Source: Cyclospora cayetanensis (taxonomy: Eukaryota > Apicomplexa > Conoidasida > Eucoccidiorida > Eimeriidae). Taken from it: DNA of 64,000 nucleotides. The notes beneath the pieces are model-generated. The model was not told the origin of the DNA, did no database searches, and worked only from the letters and a program-made list of their open reading frames with translations. This document shows, in pieces, positions 24,005 through 36,100 of the stretch (positions within the stretch are counted from its first letter, which is position 1; each line of letters begins with the position of its first letter). The position numbers and the translations under genes are program-made. The stretch is from assembly GCF_002999335.1 (NCBI RefSeq), contig NW_020312624.1, positions 124,001-188,000 on the forward strand, read 5' to 3'.

Positions 24005-26537
24005 ATGACTATAGAGCGTCCAGCCGCCTTACGTCGTGCTCTCAGTGGAAGCCAACGCACTCCTACAGCGATGTGCAGCACAGCGGCCACTGGAGGTTCC
24101 AGGCCCGCAGGTGAGAGGAGATGCGACTGCTTTTCCAGTAGTGGATCTTCCAGTTTTTCGGCTTTGTGAACGTTATTCCTCACTAAGTGTACCTGAATCG
24201 ATCCCAAGGATCTTACTGTGCCCTAGTTGGCGGTGGTTGGCTTGCGATTCGGCCAGGCCTCAAGGGGACCTTGGACCATCTGCCACCTTCACTTTGCAGT
24301 TTCCAGATTTGCCACACCCTCTCCGCAGGTCGTGCGCAGGTGAACTTCGTGTGAAGAGATTTTAACCTGCTGGATTCAATTTGTGTGATCCGGGCGCCTC
24401 GCGGATCCGCTGATATGTGTCGCGTAGCTTTGTCGATTGCCATAGGCTAGAAGCTGTTGGCGATATTTTCGCGGTGTAGGAACTTCTTTAGGACTTCTTC
24501 CTTCAGGGTACGTTTGAATGATTCGCTACTCCTTGTGCAAAGCGTATACACTTTTTTTCGCGTAAGACATGAACTTGTCGGTACTTTCGCAGTAGCACCC
24601 CGCTTTGAGTGCCAGAAGAACCAAGGGGCTATCTGGAGGTTTTTGCGCTCTTTTCATTGATTCTTCTTTTCCCCGTCAAAACGTGCTATCTCAAGCATTA
24701 GATTAAATTGAGTAATAGGGAGGAACAGCTTCTTGCGGCTCCCAATGCAAAGGGGGTCCCTGCGCGCCTAGCCTTATTGCTGGTTCAGGGGTGTGGAGGG
24801 GGGGGGAAGGAGGGCGTTCGGTACGTCTGTGACCAAGCCTTGCTTCCTCCTCCTGCTTCTATCCCAGTAGAGGCTCAATATGAAAGTGGCGTTTGCCGTA
24901 TGTGTAGATGTTTTACACTGAAATCCGTAGAGGAAATAACAGCAACCGCAGCATTGTGTATCGACTCCGGCTGCCACGGTAATGCCCACATCCAAATCCT
25001 CCTATCATATGCTAAAGGACGGCTTCTGCATCTGCACCCAATGCCCCGTGCTGTCTCCTGGAAGAAGTAGCCGTCAGTCAACTGGCATCTTCCGCAGGGC
25101 TGCTGGGGACGCGTTCCGTCTGCGTCACCACTTTTAACGGGATCACTGCGCTACACGTCGACAAAATGTTCATGAATCACTTCCTTCTTACCTTAGCCCG
25201 GAGCTGGTTGTATCTACTTCCGAAAAAATTGGCAGTGTAAAGCAGCACGCTCCAAAAGCAGCAGCTTCTGCGTATCCCATGAACACCCTGGACGCCCCGT
25301 CTCACGCAATCACCACATCTTACAACAGCATAACGCTCTTTCTAAGGGGAAAGCGGGAACCGCACAGCAGTTACGTTTTAAAATACTCCACAAACAAGGT
25401 TTTCCCGTAGTGATTGGTACTCCTCTCACTAGCTCTTCATAAAAGTCTCAGCTGTTGATTCAAGGTTTCTTGAGCCAGCTGCAGGTGCGTAAACATCATA
25501 GCAAGATGCAGTCACTTCTGTACGAATCGGTATTGCAGGACACAACGACTTTTGGGGCAATGGGAGTTTGCTCATCAATTGGGCCTCGCGCCTCAGTTCT
25601 CGACGACGTAGGTTGGGATAGAACCTGCTTGGCACGTCAACATGAAAGACTAGAGATGCAGACGAAAAGGGTGTGCTCACGAGGCATGCCTCAGATGTGT
25701 TCGTAGCACTCAAGGAAGAACAGAAAGACAATCAAAGAATTCCAAGCTTTCGGAAGCAAGGTGGAGGGTGGTCAACCGAACTGCGTGCACGAGACCCCTT
25801 GTTCGGGTAGGTTCACTATGGAGGAAGGCCTTAAGCGTATACGCAACGTGTATTTAATGCAGTTAAAGCCTTCACCGGGCCGGTTGGCGACTGATACTGG
25901 CTTGGCGCTTGTTTCTGCATGTGCGCCAACTGACCTCATGGAAACGTATGCTGTCATGTTTTCAGGCGGTGTCTGCAAGTGGGTGGGAGTCTCCTGTAGA
26001 TGCCCATGGAGGAATCTCCTTGTCGCAAGCGCATGACCATCCCCCACAGGCCACTGTACCGCAAGACGACATTGGACCCAGGCAAGTAGGGGAGCTGGAG
26101 AACGCTGTGGAAAGGGCCCTGCACAAGTCTGACTCTCTCTTTGAACAGCAGTAGATTGTATCATCCGCAGCCGCTAGGCACCAGGCCTCCCTCTAGAAGT
26201 ACTTCCCAAGTGGTTCAATGAGGGATTCTATTAATGTCATCACTTCAGCTAAGAAGGACAGTTTTTGCCGACCCCCTGTCCGATAGTTAAATGCTATCTG
26301 GCTCCATGCAGCTCCGTCAGGTGCTCCCAGCGGGATGCTATACTTAACAGGCAGTTGTGTGGTGACACCTTAGCGAAGCAGTTGCTGCCTGCAGTGATGG
26401 AGGAGGGCGTGGCCTCACGGATAGAACGTTCCATCGAGCGCCTGTATGACGACTCTGTGGCCGACCTGAATTCCTCTTTTTTGAGGCACACAGTGTGCAA
26501 GGAAAGAGAGCGACTGCTTGATTGGCAACTCGGATAG
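24005..26537 (+). CDS. Multi-exon gene with helical C-terminus, unidentified
   Basis: Likely exons: 24005-24110 (start MTIERPAALRR), 25197-25398, 25452-25484, 25539-25611, 25695-25760, 25811-25836, 25966-26150 and 26312-26537. From 25197 onwards all phases join. At least one exon between 24111 and 25196 is still missing, perhaps near 24714 or 24870. The exon at 25197 contains no early ATG yet reads open for 67 codons and has a textbook CTTCCTTCTTACCTTAG acceptor. The middle is Ser/Thr-rich. The last two exons are charged and helical, suggesting a coiled coil (GELENAVERALHKS; EEGVASRIERSIERLYDD). No signal peptide or membrane segment is seen. I do not recognise the family; a structural or cytoskeletal role would be a guess. 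Confidence 0.55.
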
Positions 26538-26844
26538 CCTTCTGTGGAGGGGCGCAAGAGCAGACAGTGTAGTGTCCTTCCGCTCTTCCAGCCGTACGAC
26601 CACCGCAGCGAGAAACCCGCAGGAGGAGTTACGGGTTGATGGAGAGGAGGGCGATGACGGCGGGGGAAAAAAAACGCGTAGCATCGACAAGTGTGCATGG
26701 ACTGCTTTAGGCGGCTGCACAGGCTAGGGGTGCCTTGTAAGTGGCGGCAACCGAGAAGAAGATGTCTTTCGTATATCGAATTCTCTGTGCGTAAAGCGAG
26801 AAATATCCAGAGCTCTGAGCAGTGACTCTGAGGGCGCCCTTTCC

Positions 26845-27769
26845 ATGCTTAGAGAAAACTGGGAAGCTTTCACGCCGTGCGGTCCCCCCTCCTACACGGT
26901 GTGGTCTCCGGCCTCAATCGTCTCCGGACGGTACAGCAAGCCGCAGGAATTTCGGCGAAGCTTTCAGCAAAGTCCAACGGGGGCGCAGGCTGCCAAGTAT
27001 GCAGTACTCAGCTATTTGCCCCACGCAAAAGTTGGCAGAGGTCCTGATCATGTGGTTGCGTTCCACAGTCACGACAAGGGATCGAATGTCTTTGAGCTGC
27101 ACTCTCCCTTTAGGCTCGCTGTGCTGCGCCTTTCCACTTGACTCTGCGGCTAATGTACGGGAAGAGCGTAACGCAGCAGACCAGCACGAGCCCGAAATTA
27201 CGTGCAGGGGGCCATACAGGTGTCTGCAGCCTCTTCTTATTCTCCGTGGACCGCCCTTTGTCTTCCCAGAGCTAAAACCATCGTTTTCGAAAAAAGGTTC
27301 CACGACACCGGGTCAAAGTGATGCCCGTGGGGAAGCGCAGTTTTCCATTTCGTATGAAGAGAGCCGTGCATCAACCGTTCCTTATTCGAGTGTCTAACAG
27401 AAGACCGGAAGAGCGCGTTGGCAGAAGCGTTGCCTTGGGAGGCCCATAGCTCCTCTTGCATGTTTTGAGTTCCGCGTAAGTGGAGGATCGGCATTGCAGA
27501 TCACGGGGGGCGGCTATCGCGCTGCCACAGCCCCAGCACTGCTTTCGAGCGCCAAACTTGCATTACAGCTTTTGCCTGTCTCAGCCAAGGAGTCAGCTTC
27601 GGCCTGCCTTGTGTCGACCGATGGGAGCTTTTTAGAGAGGGCCAGCTGCAAGACTTGCGAGCTAAAGCGGCATTTTGTGCATAAAGCACTCCTTATTCGG
27701 CCGAGAACTGCCCCGCTTGGTTCGATCTCGGGAAGCAGTCTGACTCAATTGATAGGAGCGAAAAATTAG
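26845..27769 (+). CDS. Possible organellar ribosomal protein uS9 (weak)
   Basis: The last exon, about 27401-27769, reads through APLACFEFRVSGG and ITGGGYRAATAPALL. It then has a helix (SSAKLALQLLP), a TDGSFLER segment and a basic stretch. The order PL...F-hydrophobic-R...GGG, helix, xDxxxxER resembles the C-terminal half of bacterial and mitochondrial uS9 (FDV..V.GGG..aQ..A, then D.R..ErKK). The family's terminal SKR is replaced by a 15-20 aa extension, and several near-invariant residues differ. The upstream exon at 26845 (MLRENWEAFTPCGPPSY) and material at about 27140-27300 look coding, but their junctions are unsolved. If correct, it would be a mitochondrial or plastid small-subunit protein. 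It could be an unrelated gene. Confidence 0.35.
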
Positions 27770-28220
27770 ACATGATCGTATCGTCACTTGAATAGGAAAC
27801 GGGCGAACAGTTGCATTGTCATCAAGGTCGGGGACCGGATCTCGCTAGACTTGATGTGATGCGAAGCAGACTCTCCTCCCCCCTGGCTTATCCCTGTGAC
27901 AATTTTGAGGGGTGGCGTGGGCTCATGGCCAGGCCTATTCATAAAAAAGACGTCTGGCCACCCCCTTATTCGCTGTAATTCTTCATCCTATGATTCGATG
28001 GCCTTCTGGTGTGTTGCTGCGGAAGCGTGTCCTGCGTCGAAAGGTCTTGGAGGCACCAGAGCCATCCACGATGCCTATAACCGCCAACAGCGGGCACCGC
28101 TTACAGAGCGTAAAGCGGTTGCGAAAGACAGACGCGGCAAAGAGGCTCATAAGGGTAGCCGTAAGGGAGGCCGGCGGCGGGCCGAGATGATTCTGGCCTT
28201 GTCGTATAAAGACCGCAAGG

Positions 28221-29925
28221 ATGGGGTTCGAAGGACCTTGGGATTTTGGTACACAACGTGTGATCGGACTACAGGAAGGAGGTAGCGGCAGAGACGCAGA
28301 TAACTTTTGGGGAACGTGCAGAGAGGAGCACGAAGTAGCCAAGATCATTCAGACTTTCTTGGCTCTACTGGCACCTGAGGTGATTCACACGACTTGCAGG
28401 GATTTCCCCAAATACCCCCGGCAGACGAAAGTCTTCACGCGGGATACCTCTGGAGCCACGATGTCTTCATTTTCCAACTGCTTGAGGTTCGGAGGGCACA
28501 TAAGTGGGAGTTGTGCTCGACTCAACCCCTGATGTACGCTTAAACCTGTGTTTTAACCCGTGCGTCGGTCGATATGCAGTACACACCAGTTCTTGGGGGC
28601 TACAGTAATTTGTTCCTGGCGTTGTGCATGCACTTGGGTTTCCATGACCTCATCTTACAAGGGTGCATGCAAGAGCACGCTCCTTCTAATGAATGCTGTG
28701 ACCAGAGAGAGGAGGGTAACTGTTACCTACAGAAGCAGCTGCTTCCCTGCACTTGTTCGTTTGTCATACAGGGATTGGCGAGCTACACCGCTCCAGTGGA
28801 GGCACTGCTGACTCCTTCAAGGGCCGTCGCAAGGACCGATGGATTCGAAGATGCAGCGTGCGCTGCGCATTTAATGCGCCAGCTATGAAACGGAGACCTT
28901 TCGGGATACGGGGTTGAGGGTGGGATGATAAGGTAGGAGGTTCTGTAGCATCGCATGCAGACGCGGCATTCAAAAGTCTCATTTGTAGGAAATGATGACT
29001 TACCAAGCTATGCTTTCCCAGTGGCGTTGTTGCTGCATCATGAGCGTTTGAAAGTGAAGGGATTGATTTCGGAGGCTTTTGGATTTATCTTGCAAAGGGG
29101 AGGTGCAAATATATTGCTTTGAAGCCTAAAAGTCGCCGGTGCCCTGTGAGGACACCGGCCGGCATGGATCTTCTGTTGCCTAACACTGGTCCGTGCTGAA
29201 TTTGATGGAGACTGGGCATGCACTGTACAATGTTTGTTCTTTACAGCCAACGGCCCATGCAGCGTTCGAGAAGTACTCGCGAACTCTTTTGCTCTGTCTC
29301 GGATATAAATTTGCGGTGCGCCGCGCAGTAGTGCCCCCTTCTCCCCGTCTTGCTGTGGAGAGAAGGGATTATCAGGAGACGTTACTTTGCCATGCGGCCG
29401 CTGACATTTGTTTTGGCAACTCTCCGGGCGCGTGGTTCAGTATTGTAGTTAGCTTGGTGGGCTCCGTAGAGTGCAACTAGAGTGATCTGACGGTTGACTG
29501 CTCACCATCTGCTGTGACATTCGTGCGCCGGAGGCGTTTCCCAGCTGCATTGTCCAGCCACGCGCCTATCCCCTTTTCCCGTCAGATGCACTGCCTTTTG
29601 TTCATGTCGAACATTTCATACTGCATGGCTGTGAGTGAAGGGCACATACACATCCGCTACTCTCCGGAGCGCCCGCAGGCCCCCCTGCGACTGCCATACG
29701 TACGTAGCCTCTTCTCTGTACGGGCACGCGAATGGCAGGACATGAGTGTTTTCTTGTTGGGGAGTCTCTTGTAGGCCGAATCCTCACGGATATCTGGAGA
29801 ACGTTTCTCTAGTAGCTTCCTTGGTCTTTGTTGCTGTGGAACCTTCATATCGTACTTTTCTAAACGCTGCTCCCAGAGAAGCACATGGAAGTGTTGCACT
29901 GAGAGAGGCAGCGGGTAGCATGTAA
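28221..29925 (+). CDS. Multi-exon gene, unidentified
   Basis: Segments that look coding: about 28221-28379 (CREEHEVAKIIQTFLALLAP, with a good donor at 28380), 28580 to about 28720 (PVLGGYSNLFLALCMHLGF), 28989-29102 (DDLPSYAFPVALLLHHERLK), 29247 to about 29430 (AAFEKYSRTLLLCLGYKF), about 29584-29640, and a terminal exon 29775-29925 (LVASLVFVAVEPSYRTFL, stop TAA). The product is helical and hydrophobic-rich without an obvious transmembrane segment. A 5' exon at 27990-28185 is possible (basic, MIRWPSGVLLRKRV). Phases at several joins are not settled, so this could even be two genes. I do not recognise the family; a HEAT/ARM-like or complex-subunit protein is only an impression. Confidence 0.4.
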
Positions 29926-30120
29926 AGCGTAAGATAGGCATCTCGGAAAAGTCCATCACTTGCCTACCATAGACACCGCGGCCGAAAGCCTCAGGGAGAG
30001 TGAGCATAGCGCTAGCTGCGCCCAGCAGTAATGTCTGCCGCAATGTGCTATTGCGCATTGGCAGGGACATCCCTTCACCGCAGTCTACGGGCACCCCAGA
30101 AGGGGGCATTATTACTTATG

Positions 30121-33100
30121 CTAGAAGTTCCTCTTTGCCGCCTCTCTCTCTAGAGAAGCGAAAAAGTCATCTTCTGCCGACGCCTCAGATGCGTTAACTG
30201 CAGCGGCCTTGCTGCCGTTGACTCCGTTGGTAGCAAGGAGTCGCTCGGCGGCTGGGGGCCTTCCAATGCCTAACGCTAGAGTTGGCGCTGGCCCTTTCGC
30301 AGGCTTGAGGCGCATGCTAGTGTTGTTACAGTTTGAGACGCCGGATTTGGAATGGCGAGACACTGACATGTCTTTTGGACGCAATGAGGCCGCCGCATTT
30401 GCCGCATTGCCGTCCTTCGCACCAGTGCTAGGCCCACCCCACTTCCCTGTACAAGCGCCGCTACCTCTGCCAATTGCCCCTTGCGCGGCTGCCAGACTCT
30501 TACCACGGAGGACAGGGGAAAGACGCTCAAACTCTTCGGTGGCAGGCACGGGGGCCGTCTCCCAAACGTCGTCTGGGATTTCTGAATCGTCTCCTACAAA
30601 ACACGCATTCACGGTACACGACTACCAGGCATGAGACCAAGACATCCACGCTTAGAGCGTCGAGAAGAAAGGCGAAAGCCCCCTTTTAGCCCGCAGAATC
30701 AGCACTCGAAATGCAGACACTCGCAACGCGCTCGCCTGGGCGCCGCCACACGGCGCACACTTTCTGCACGCAAGGTCTCAGCATGTAGGCTAGCAAGCAC
30801 CAGTACTGACAAATACCTCTCTCCCTCTCCCTTCCCCCCATATGACAGTCCTGAGAATCGAAGCTCTTGCCAAGCACCAAAGCAATACGACACGCTTACA
30901 GCCGCAAGCTCCGCGTGCGTGGGTGAGGAGCAAACGGTTGCAGCAGGCAGAGGTGTGTCCGACGCGTGCAGAATTTTTCATGCACACACAGAAGGTCCAC
31001 ATAGGTGTGCAGACAGCAAGGAGCAACACGCGAGCACATACCCCACGAGCCAATTGGTCCCGCAGCTTCTTTAAACTCGTCTGTTGACGGGCAAACGGGA
31101 GAGAAGGAGGTGGCGGAAGCAGATGGCGGCTGTGGTGGAGCTCTTGGATGCCTTGGCGGGGAAGGAAGCCGTTTTTCTCTCGCCGATTCGTCAATGGGAG
31201 CTGCGGAACCCTTGTTCGAGTAGTAGCTGCTGCTATGGCTGCTTGTGCAATCAGAAAATCCTGCGCCTTCGGCCCCCTTCTTAGCCAACCCTATGATGTG
31301 GAAACACAAAACAAGACGCTTTAACCGACGCTAGGGGGGAGTGGTTCGCGTTCCAAGAGAAGCACTTGCACGGCCGCACAGTCTGCCCTAATCATCATGC
31401 CTTTCTAGGACGAGAGAGACAGAGAGAGCGAAAGAGAGAGAGAAGGAGAGAAAGAGAGAGAGAGAGAAAGAAAGAAAGAGAAAGGAAGAAAAGTGAGAAA
31501 GAATATCCTGTTTCAAGGCTATCTGCTCTGCCACGACTGCATGCCCCGCTAAGCCTGCATCACGGGGTGCTGTGTGGCCCTTGCAGATGCCTTTGCGCGG
31601 CATCCATCTCTACGGCAGCTACTCTTGCCTTCTTGCCGATTTTAGAACCCCTGCCTCCTAGCGAAGCGCTACTACCGGCCCCTCGTGAATCAAAGGGGTG
31701 CTGCCATCTTCTGGCTCTTGCCCGTTGCTGTATCCATCAGTCAGCATTTCTACACGAACTGAAAATGACGCCTAAAAACTGCATGCACAAAGCCCCTCCC
31801 CGCTTGCAAGTGGACATCCCCTTCAGCCTACCCAGCGCTGCCCCCAGGCTCTTGACGGTCGTCAGCCACCCCTCTGGTGGCTTGCTGCTGCTTCCGCTAA
31901 AGTTAGAGCTCTCGCCGAGATCTGCATGCAACTCCAACAGTCTACCGCAGCAAATACAGGCTTCCCAGCTTCTCCCGCTGCACGCACCAAGGCGACCACG
32001 TGCCCCTCTCTTTGGCAGTCGCAGTCCTCAAGGCAGCAGGCATCCTCAACTCTCGGTGAAATACGACCGGCGCTTTACGCTGCATGCCTTTTCCATGCTA
32101 TCATCCGTATCATCCATCATAGCAATGCACTAACAGCACGGCAAGAAGGGGCAAGGGGAGGGGAAGGAGGCGGCAACACAGTCTCTCTCACACTCACGCG
32201 CATCACCGAGGTGCTGCTGTTGCTCTTGCTGCTGTTGTTGCTGCTGCTTCTCAGCTGTCTTCGCCTTCGCTGCCTCTGTCAGCGCATGCAAACAGGTTGG
32301 CGCGGCTGCAACAACTGCGGAAGATGGCGAAAGAAAACAAAATGCAGCTGCACTAAGCAGTCCTACCAAATCCGGGAGCGGCAGCAGCTCCCCACTATGG
32401 ACGCTTGCCTGCACATCAACTCACGGCATCCCAACTAAAGACAACCTTTCCTTGCGGCAGAAAAACTGCCGTAGCACCGTGAGCAGTTGCAGCAACAACT
32501 ACAAGGGCTACAGCACTCTCAGGCACAGAGGAACTACCATCACCACACGCGGAGGTGGAGATCACGCGTAAACAAACGACAACACACACAACAACACACA
32601 AAACTACACACAAAACCATACACACAACTACACACACAACTATACACACAAGTACACACATGACTACACACACAACTATACACACAACTACATACATGAC
32701 TACACACATGACTACACACACAACTATACACATGAGAAACAGATACATACACCCAGCTGGCAAAAGAATTAACATAACCAACCGAAGGGCTACATCCGCA
32801 GTAGGACAGAGAAATTTCCAGAAAAGCGAGAACTCTCAGGGAGTTGTTGGACTAGATGTATCCCTATTGTACATCCATTCGTATACATGTATGTATGTAT
32901 GTTTATGTGCTGAGGGAAAGAAGGCGAGAGGCCCACTTACCTCTAATCCTGCAAGCCTAACGGCGTCCTCCGGATCTTTCAGAGCAGCACCAAGAATCGC
33001 CACCAACTCTGGAGGGCAGTTGCATGCGCTTCTACTGCTCATGGCTCTTGCTGCCGCAGTCGCTGCTGCAGCAACAGCTTCGAGACGAACGCCCCCCGAC

Positions 33101-36100
33101 ACGTCTCGCATGCGTTGCTCCAGTATACCAAAGAGAGCAGTATTCTGCAATAACACGGAACCCACCAACCCCCTCCCTCCCTCCGGAAAAAGCGCATCAA
33201 CCTCTCTTGTCGCTTTCGCTCCTTCCCCCCAAAGAGCAGACCTAATTTAAGCCCGCATGTGAGTGCTCTCGCTCGCTTCTTCTCCGCGCTGTCTCGTGAG
33301 TCTACCGCACAGTATGTGGCTGTGAACACGCCGGATCGGCTGCGATTTGTCCACTTCTAGCCGCTACCGCATGCGCAGCGCACACTATGCAGCGCTCCCA
33401 CTTTAAACACCCTGCCCACCCAACTTCCGAAGCTCTCCCCTCGAGTTTCCTGCGCCAAGAGCAGCTCCCTGCAAGACTTACCGGGGGACCATCCACAGGC
33501 GTTCGAGCAGCGTAAAGCGGCAGCGCGCGAGTGGTGAGCGCCCTGATGGGGGGTGCTGAGTCTTCAACTCCCAACGTTAGTTGCGACCACGTTTGAAGGA
33601 AAAAAGAGTCGGGCAGCAAGCTTTGAACTGCCGCCAGTTGCGACAGCAACATAAAGCTAAAGGGGAACAACAGCAGCACAAGCAGCAAGAGCCGCAGACA
33701 AGTTCCATGCGATCTGTCAGGCCCCTTCTTAGGTACACCCTGTTCAGGTGTACTTACACACAAAATGGGGGCAGGGGGGAGAGAAGGGGGTGTTTGTGGA
33801 GAGCAAGACTTTATACAAGGCTTCTTAATGCGAAGATCCCGCGTACCGAATCGCTCGGTCTGAGCTGTTGAAAGCATGCGCCAACACTTCCGCAAACAGA
33901 AGGAGAGGCAATGCATTGTCTTTGTCCTTGTTGCTGCTGCTGCTGAGCGGTGCGACAATCCCGAAGACACACTTGAGAATGCTGCAGTGGTAGCTGTTGG
34001 CGCTGTTGTTCATCAGCAGCAATGCGAGCTCAGGCAGCAGCAAATGAAGAGCTAGGGCGGGAGACACCCGCTGCGGCTGCTGTTGCTGCAGCGCCGCAGG
34101 TAACTGCTGCTCGAAGAAAGACTCCTTGTCGACATGGCTCTTCATGGGGAACGAACGAATAAACAAAAGCAACTGGCAGCAAGCGTCTCCTGCCCGCAAC
34201 AAGCCCAAGCAAGTCAGACGCATAACAGGAGCTTCGCGCGACGGTAATCGCCAGACAGGCAAAGACTGCCCCAACAAGAGGGTAAACAACGAAAGCTAAA
34301 GCCTAGTACACGCCATCCAGATACCACCTTCCGCCTCCCACGCGCCAGCAGGGGAGAATAACGGAGCCAAGAGACAGCACAAAGCGTGCGATCAGGCCCG
34401 CATCTCACTGCCTTGCGTACTTCAGGTATGAAACATATACATATGTACATATATGAATGCATGTGCGAATGCATGCGTATGTGAATTTATGTGCATCCGA
34501 AGTGCAGGTGCTCCGTAGTCCCCGTGTCTCTGCCTGCCCTAGAGAGCCGCACCGCACGGATGGTGGAGGCGTAGCGTTTGTATGACTCCCCTTCGCCTAC
34601 CTGCAAAACATGGGTTGTTTCCCTCGGCAAGTTTGACGAGGGGGGGAGCCGCATGAGTGACGCACAGGAGCTGCTGCATTAACCGCTGCAGAGGGCCAGA
34701 AATTCTCTGCATAGCCTGCCGCAAAAAGGCCTCGTTCAAGCGAATAGACACCCCGCGAACTGCAGAAGAAGCGGCTACAGTCGAGGCGTTCCCGTGGAGA
34801 TAGCGGCCGGCGCTGTACGGATCGCGTCGGCTGTCTAGCCACCATGCAAAAACCGCGCATAAACCCCATCTGCAACGACACCGCAAGCAAAAGAAATGGT
34901 CATGCAAGGAGACACATACATACAGATATACACACTGATATACAGGTATACAGGTATACACAAAGATACACAGATATACATACAGATATAGAGAGATACA
35001 TGGATATATATACCTAAGTAAATACACACATCTACATATACATCTATACATATGTATACATACATTCATACATATGTATACATTCATACATACATACATA
35101 TGCATACATACATTCATATGCATACATACATATGCATACATACATTCATACATACAGATATATAGAGAGAAAGGGGGGCGAGTCAGCCGCCGCGAACGCG
35201 CAGTAAGCAGTGCAGTCAGAAAGGGAGGGGCGTTGCGAGGGGGCGATTCGCGGATGGCCCCTTCCCGAAGCACCGTCGGGAGCAGCGGCATGCAAACACA
35301 GCAGCCAGATGCTCCGCGACATCCGGATAGGCCGCCGCTCCACATTAACGGGCTGGCCACGTCTCTGCAGGCAGGATGCGTCTTTTGCATGCACGAGCGC
35401 CTTGTGCGCTGACAAGACTCTGCAGCACGCCCTGTCTCACGCCGAATGGCTGAATGTCTGCCCACTGCGCTGTGTCTTTTTAGAGTTACCTGTCGACGAC
35501 ATCTGGCCGAGCGTCTGCATCAGGCCTCGGCGGCTCCCAGCCCTGCGCCACGCTGGCGCTGGCGAGAATTTCGGAGTAAAACAATGGCCAGTGCACTTTT
35601 TCGAAGGGACGAGACAGTCCTAGGCAGCTCAGCTTCCACTTCCCTGAATAGCGTTTGTACACAGGAGGCGTGCAGGCGGAGCGACCTCATGAGCATCCCT
35701 GTAGAAATTTGTATTGTGGGCTTCCCCGCTCACGGAGCAGCACGTGGAGTGCATACACACACGCAGATTCGCATATTTGACTGTCAAGAAGCGCTTCCCC
35801 ATGCGCATGCAAGGGGCCCATGAAGGAGGGCGTGCTGCCTCTGGAACTGCATCCATGCCGTGCCGTCTCTACGACTGCAGGAGCTACCACTGGACATGCG
35901 GATTCTGCACTCTTTTAAAAAGTCGCTCACCGCTCCGCCTACCCGCGGGTTCATGAAGCAAAGCACTTTTTGAAGCAAATTCATGAATATGCATGCAGAG
36001 CTTTCTGAATCGCACTTAGGTGACAGCCCCCCTCCAGCCCTCCCTGCGCCTACGGCGTATGACCAGCGCGTTCCGAACTTTGAACGTTCACGCCCTTCGC

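Noticed and set aside
29657..30109. A 150-codon minus frame downstream of the SCYL1-like stop
   Set aside because: Antisense to the Met-less terminal exon 29775-29925, whose composition is much better.
31366..32133. A 255-codon plus frame opposite the SCYL1-like gene
   Set aside because: Starts in a GA microsatellite and runs antisense to better-supported minus-strand exons; composition is not protein-like.
32416..33250. Cys-Val (minus) and Thr-rich (plus) frames
   Set aside because: Translations of the ACACAACTAT minisatellite and of the antisense of SCYL1-like exons.
34539..35465. A 308-codon minus frame with Tyr/Cys/Met repeats
   Set aside because: It joins a real SCYL1-like exon (34601-34869) to repeat-filled intron by chance.
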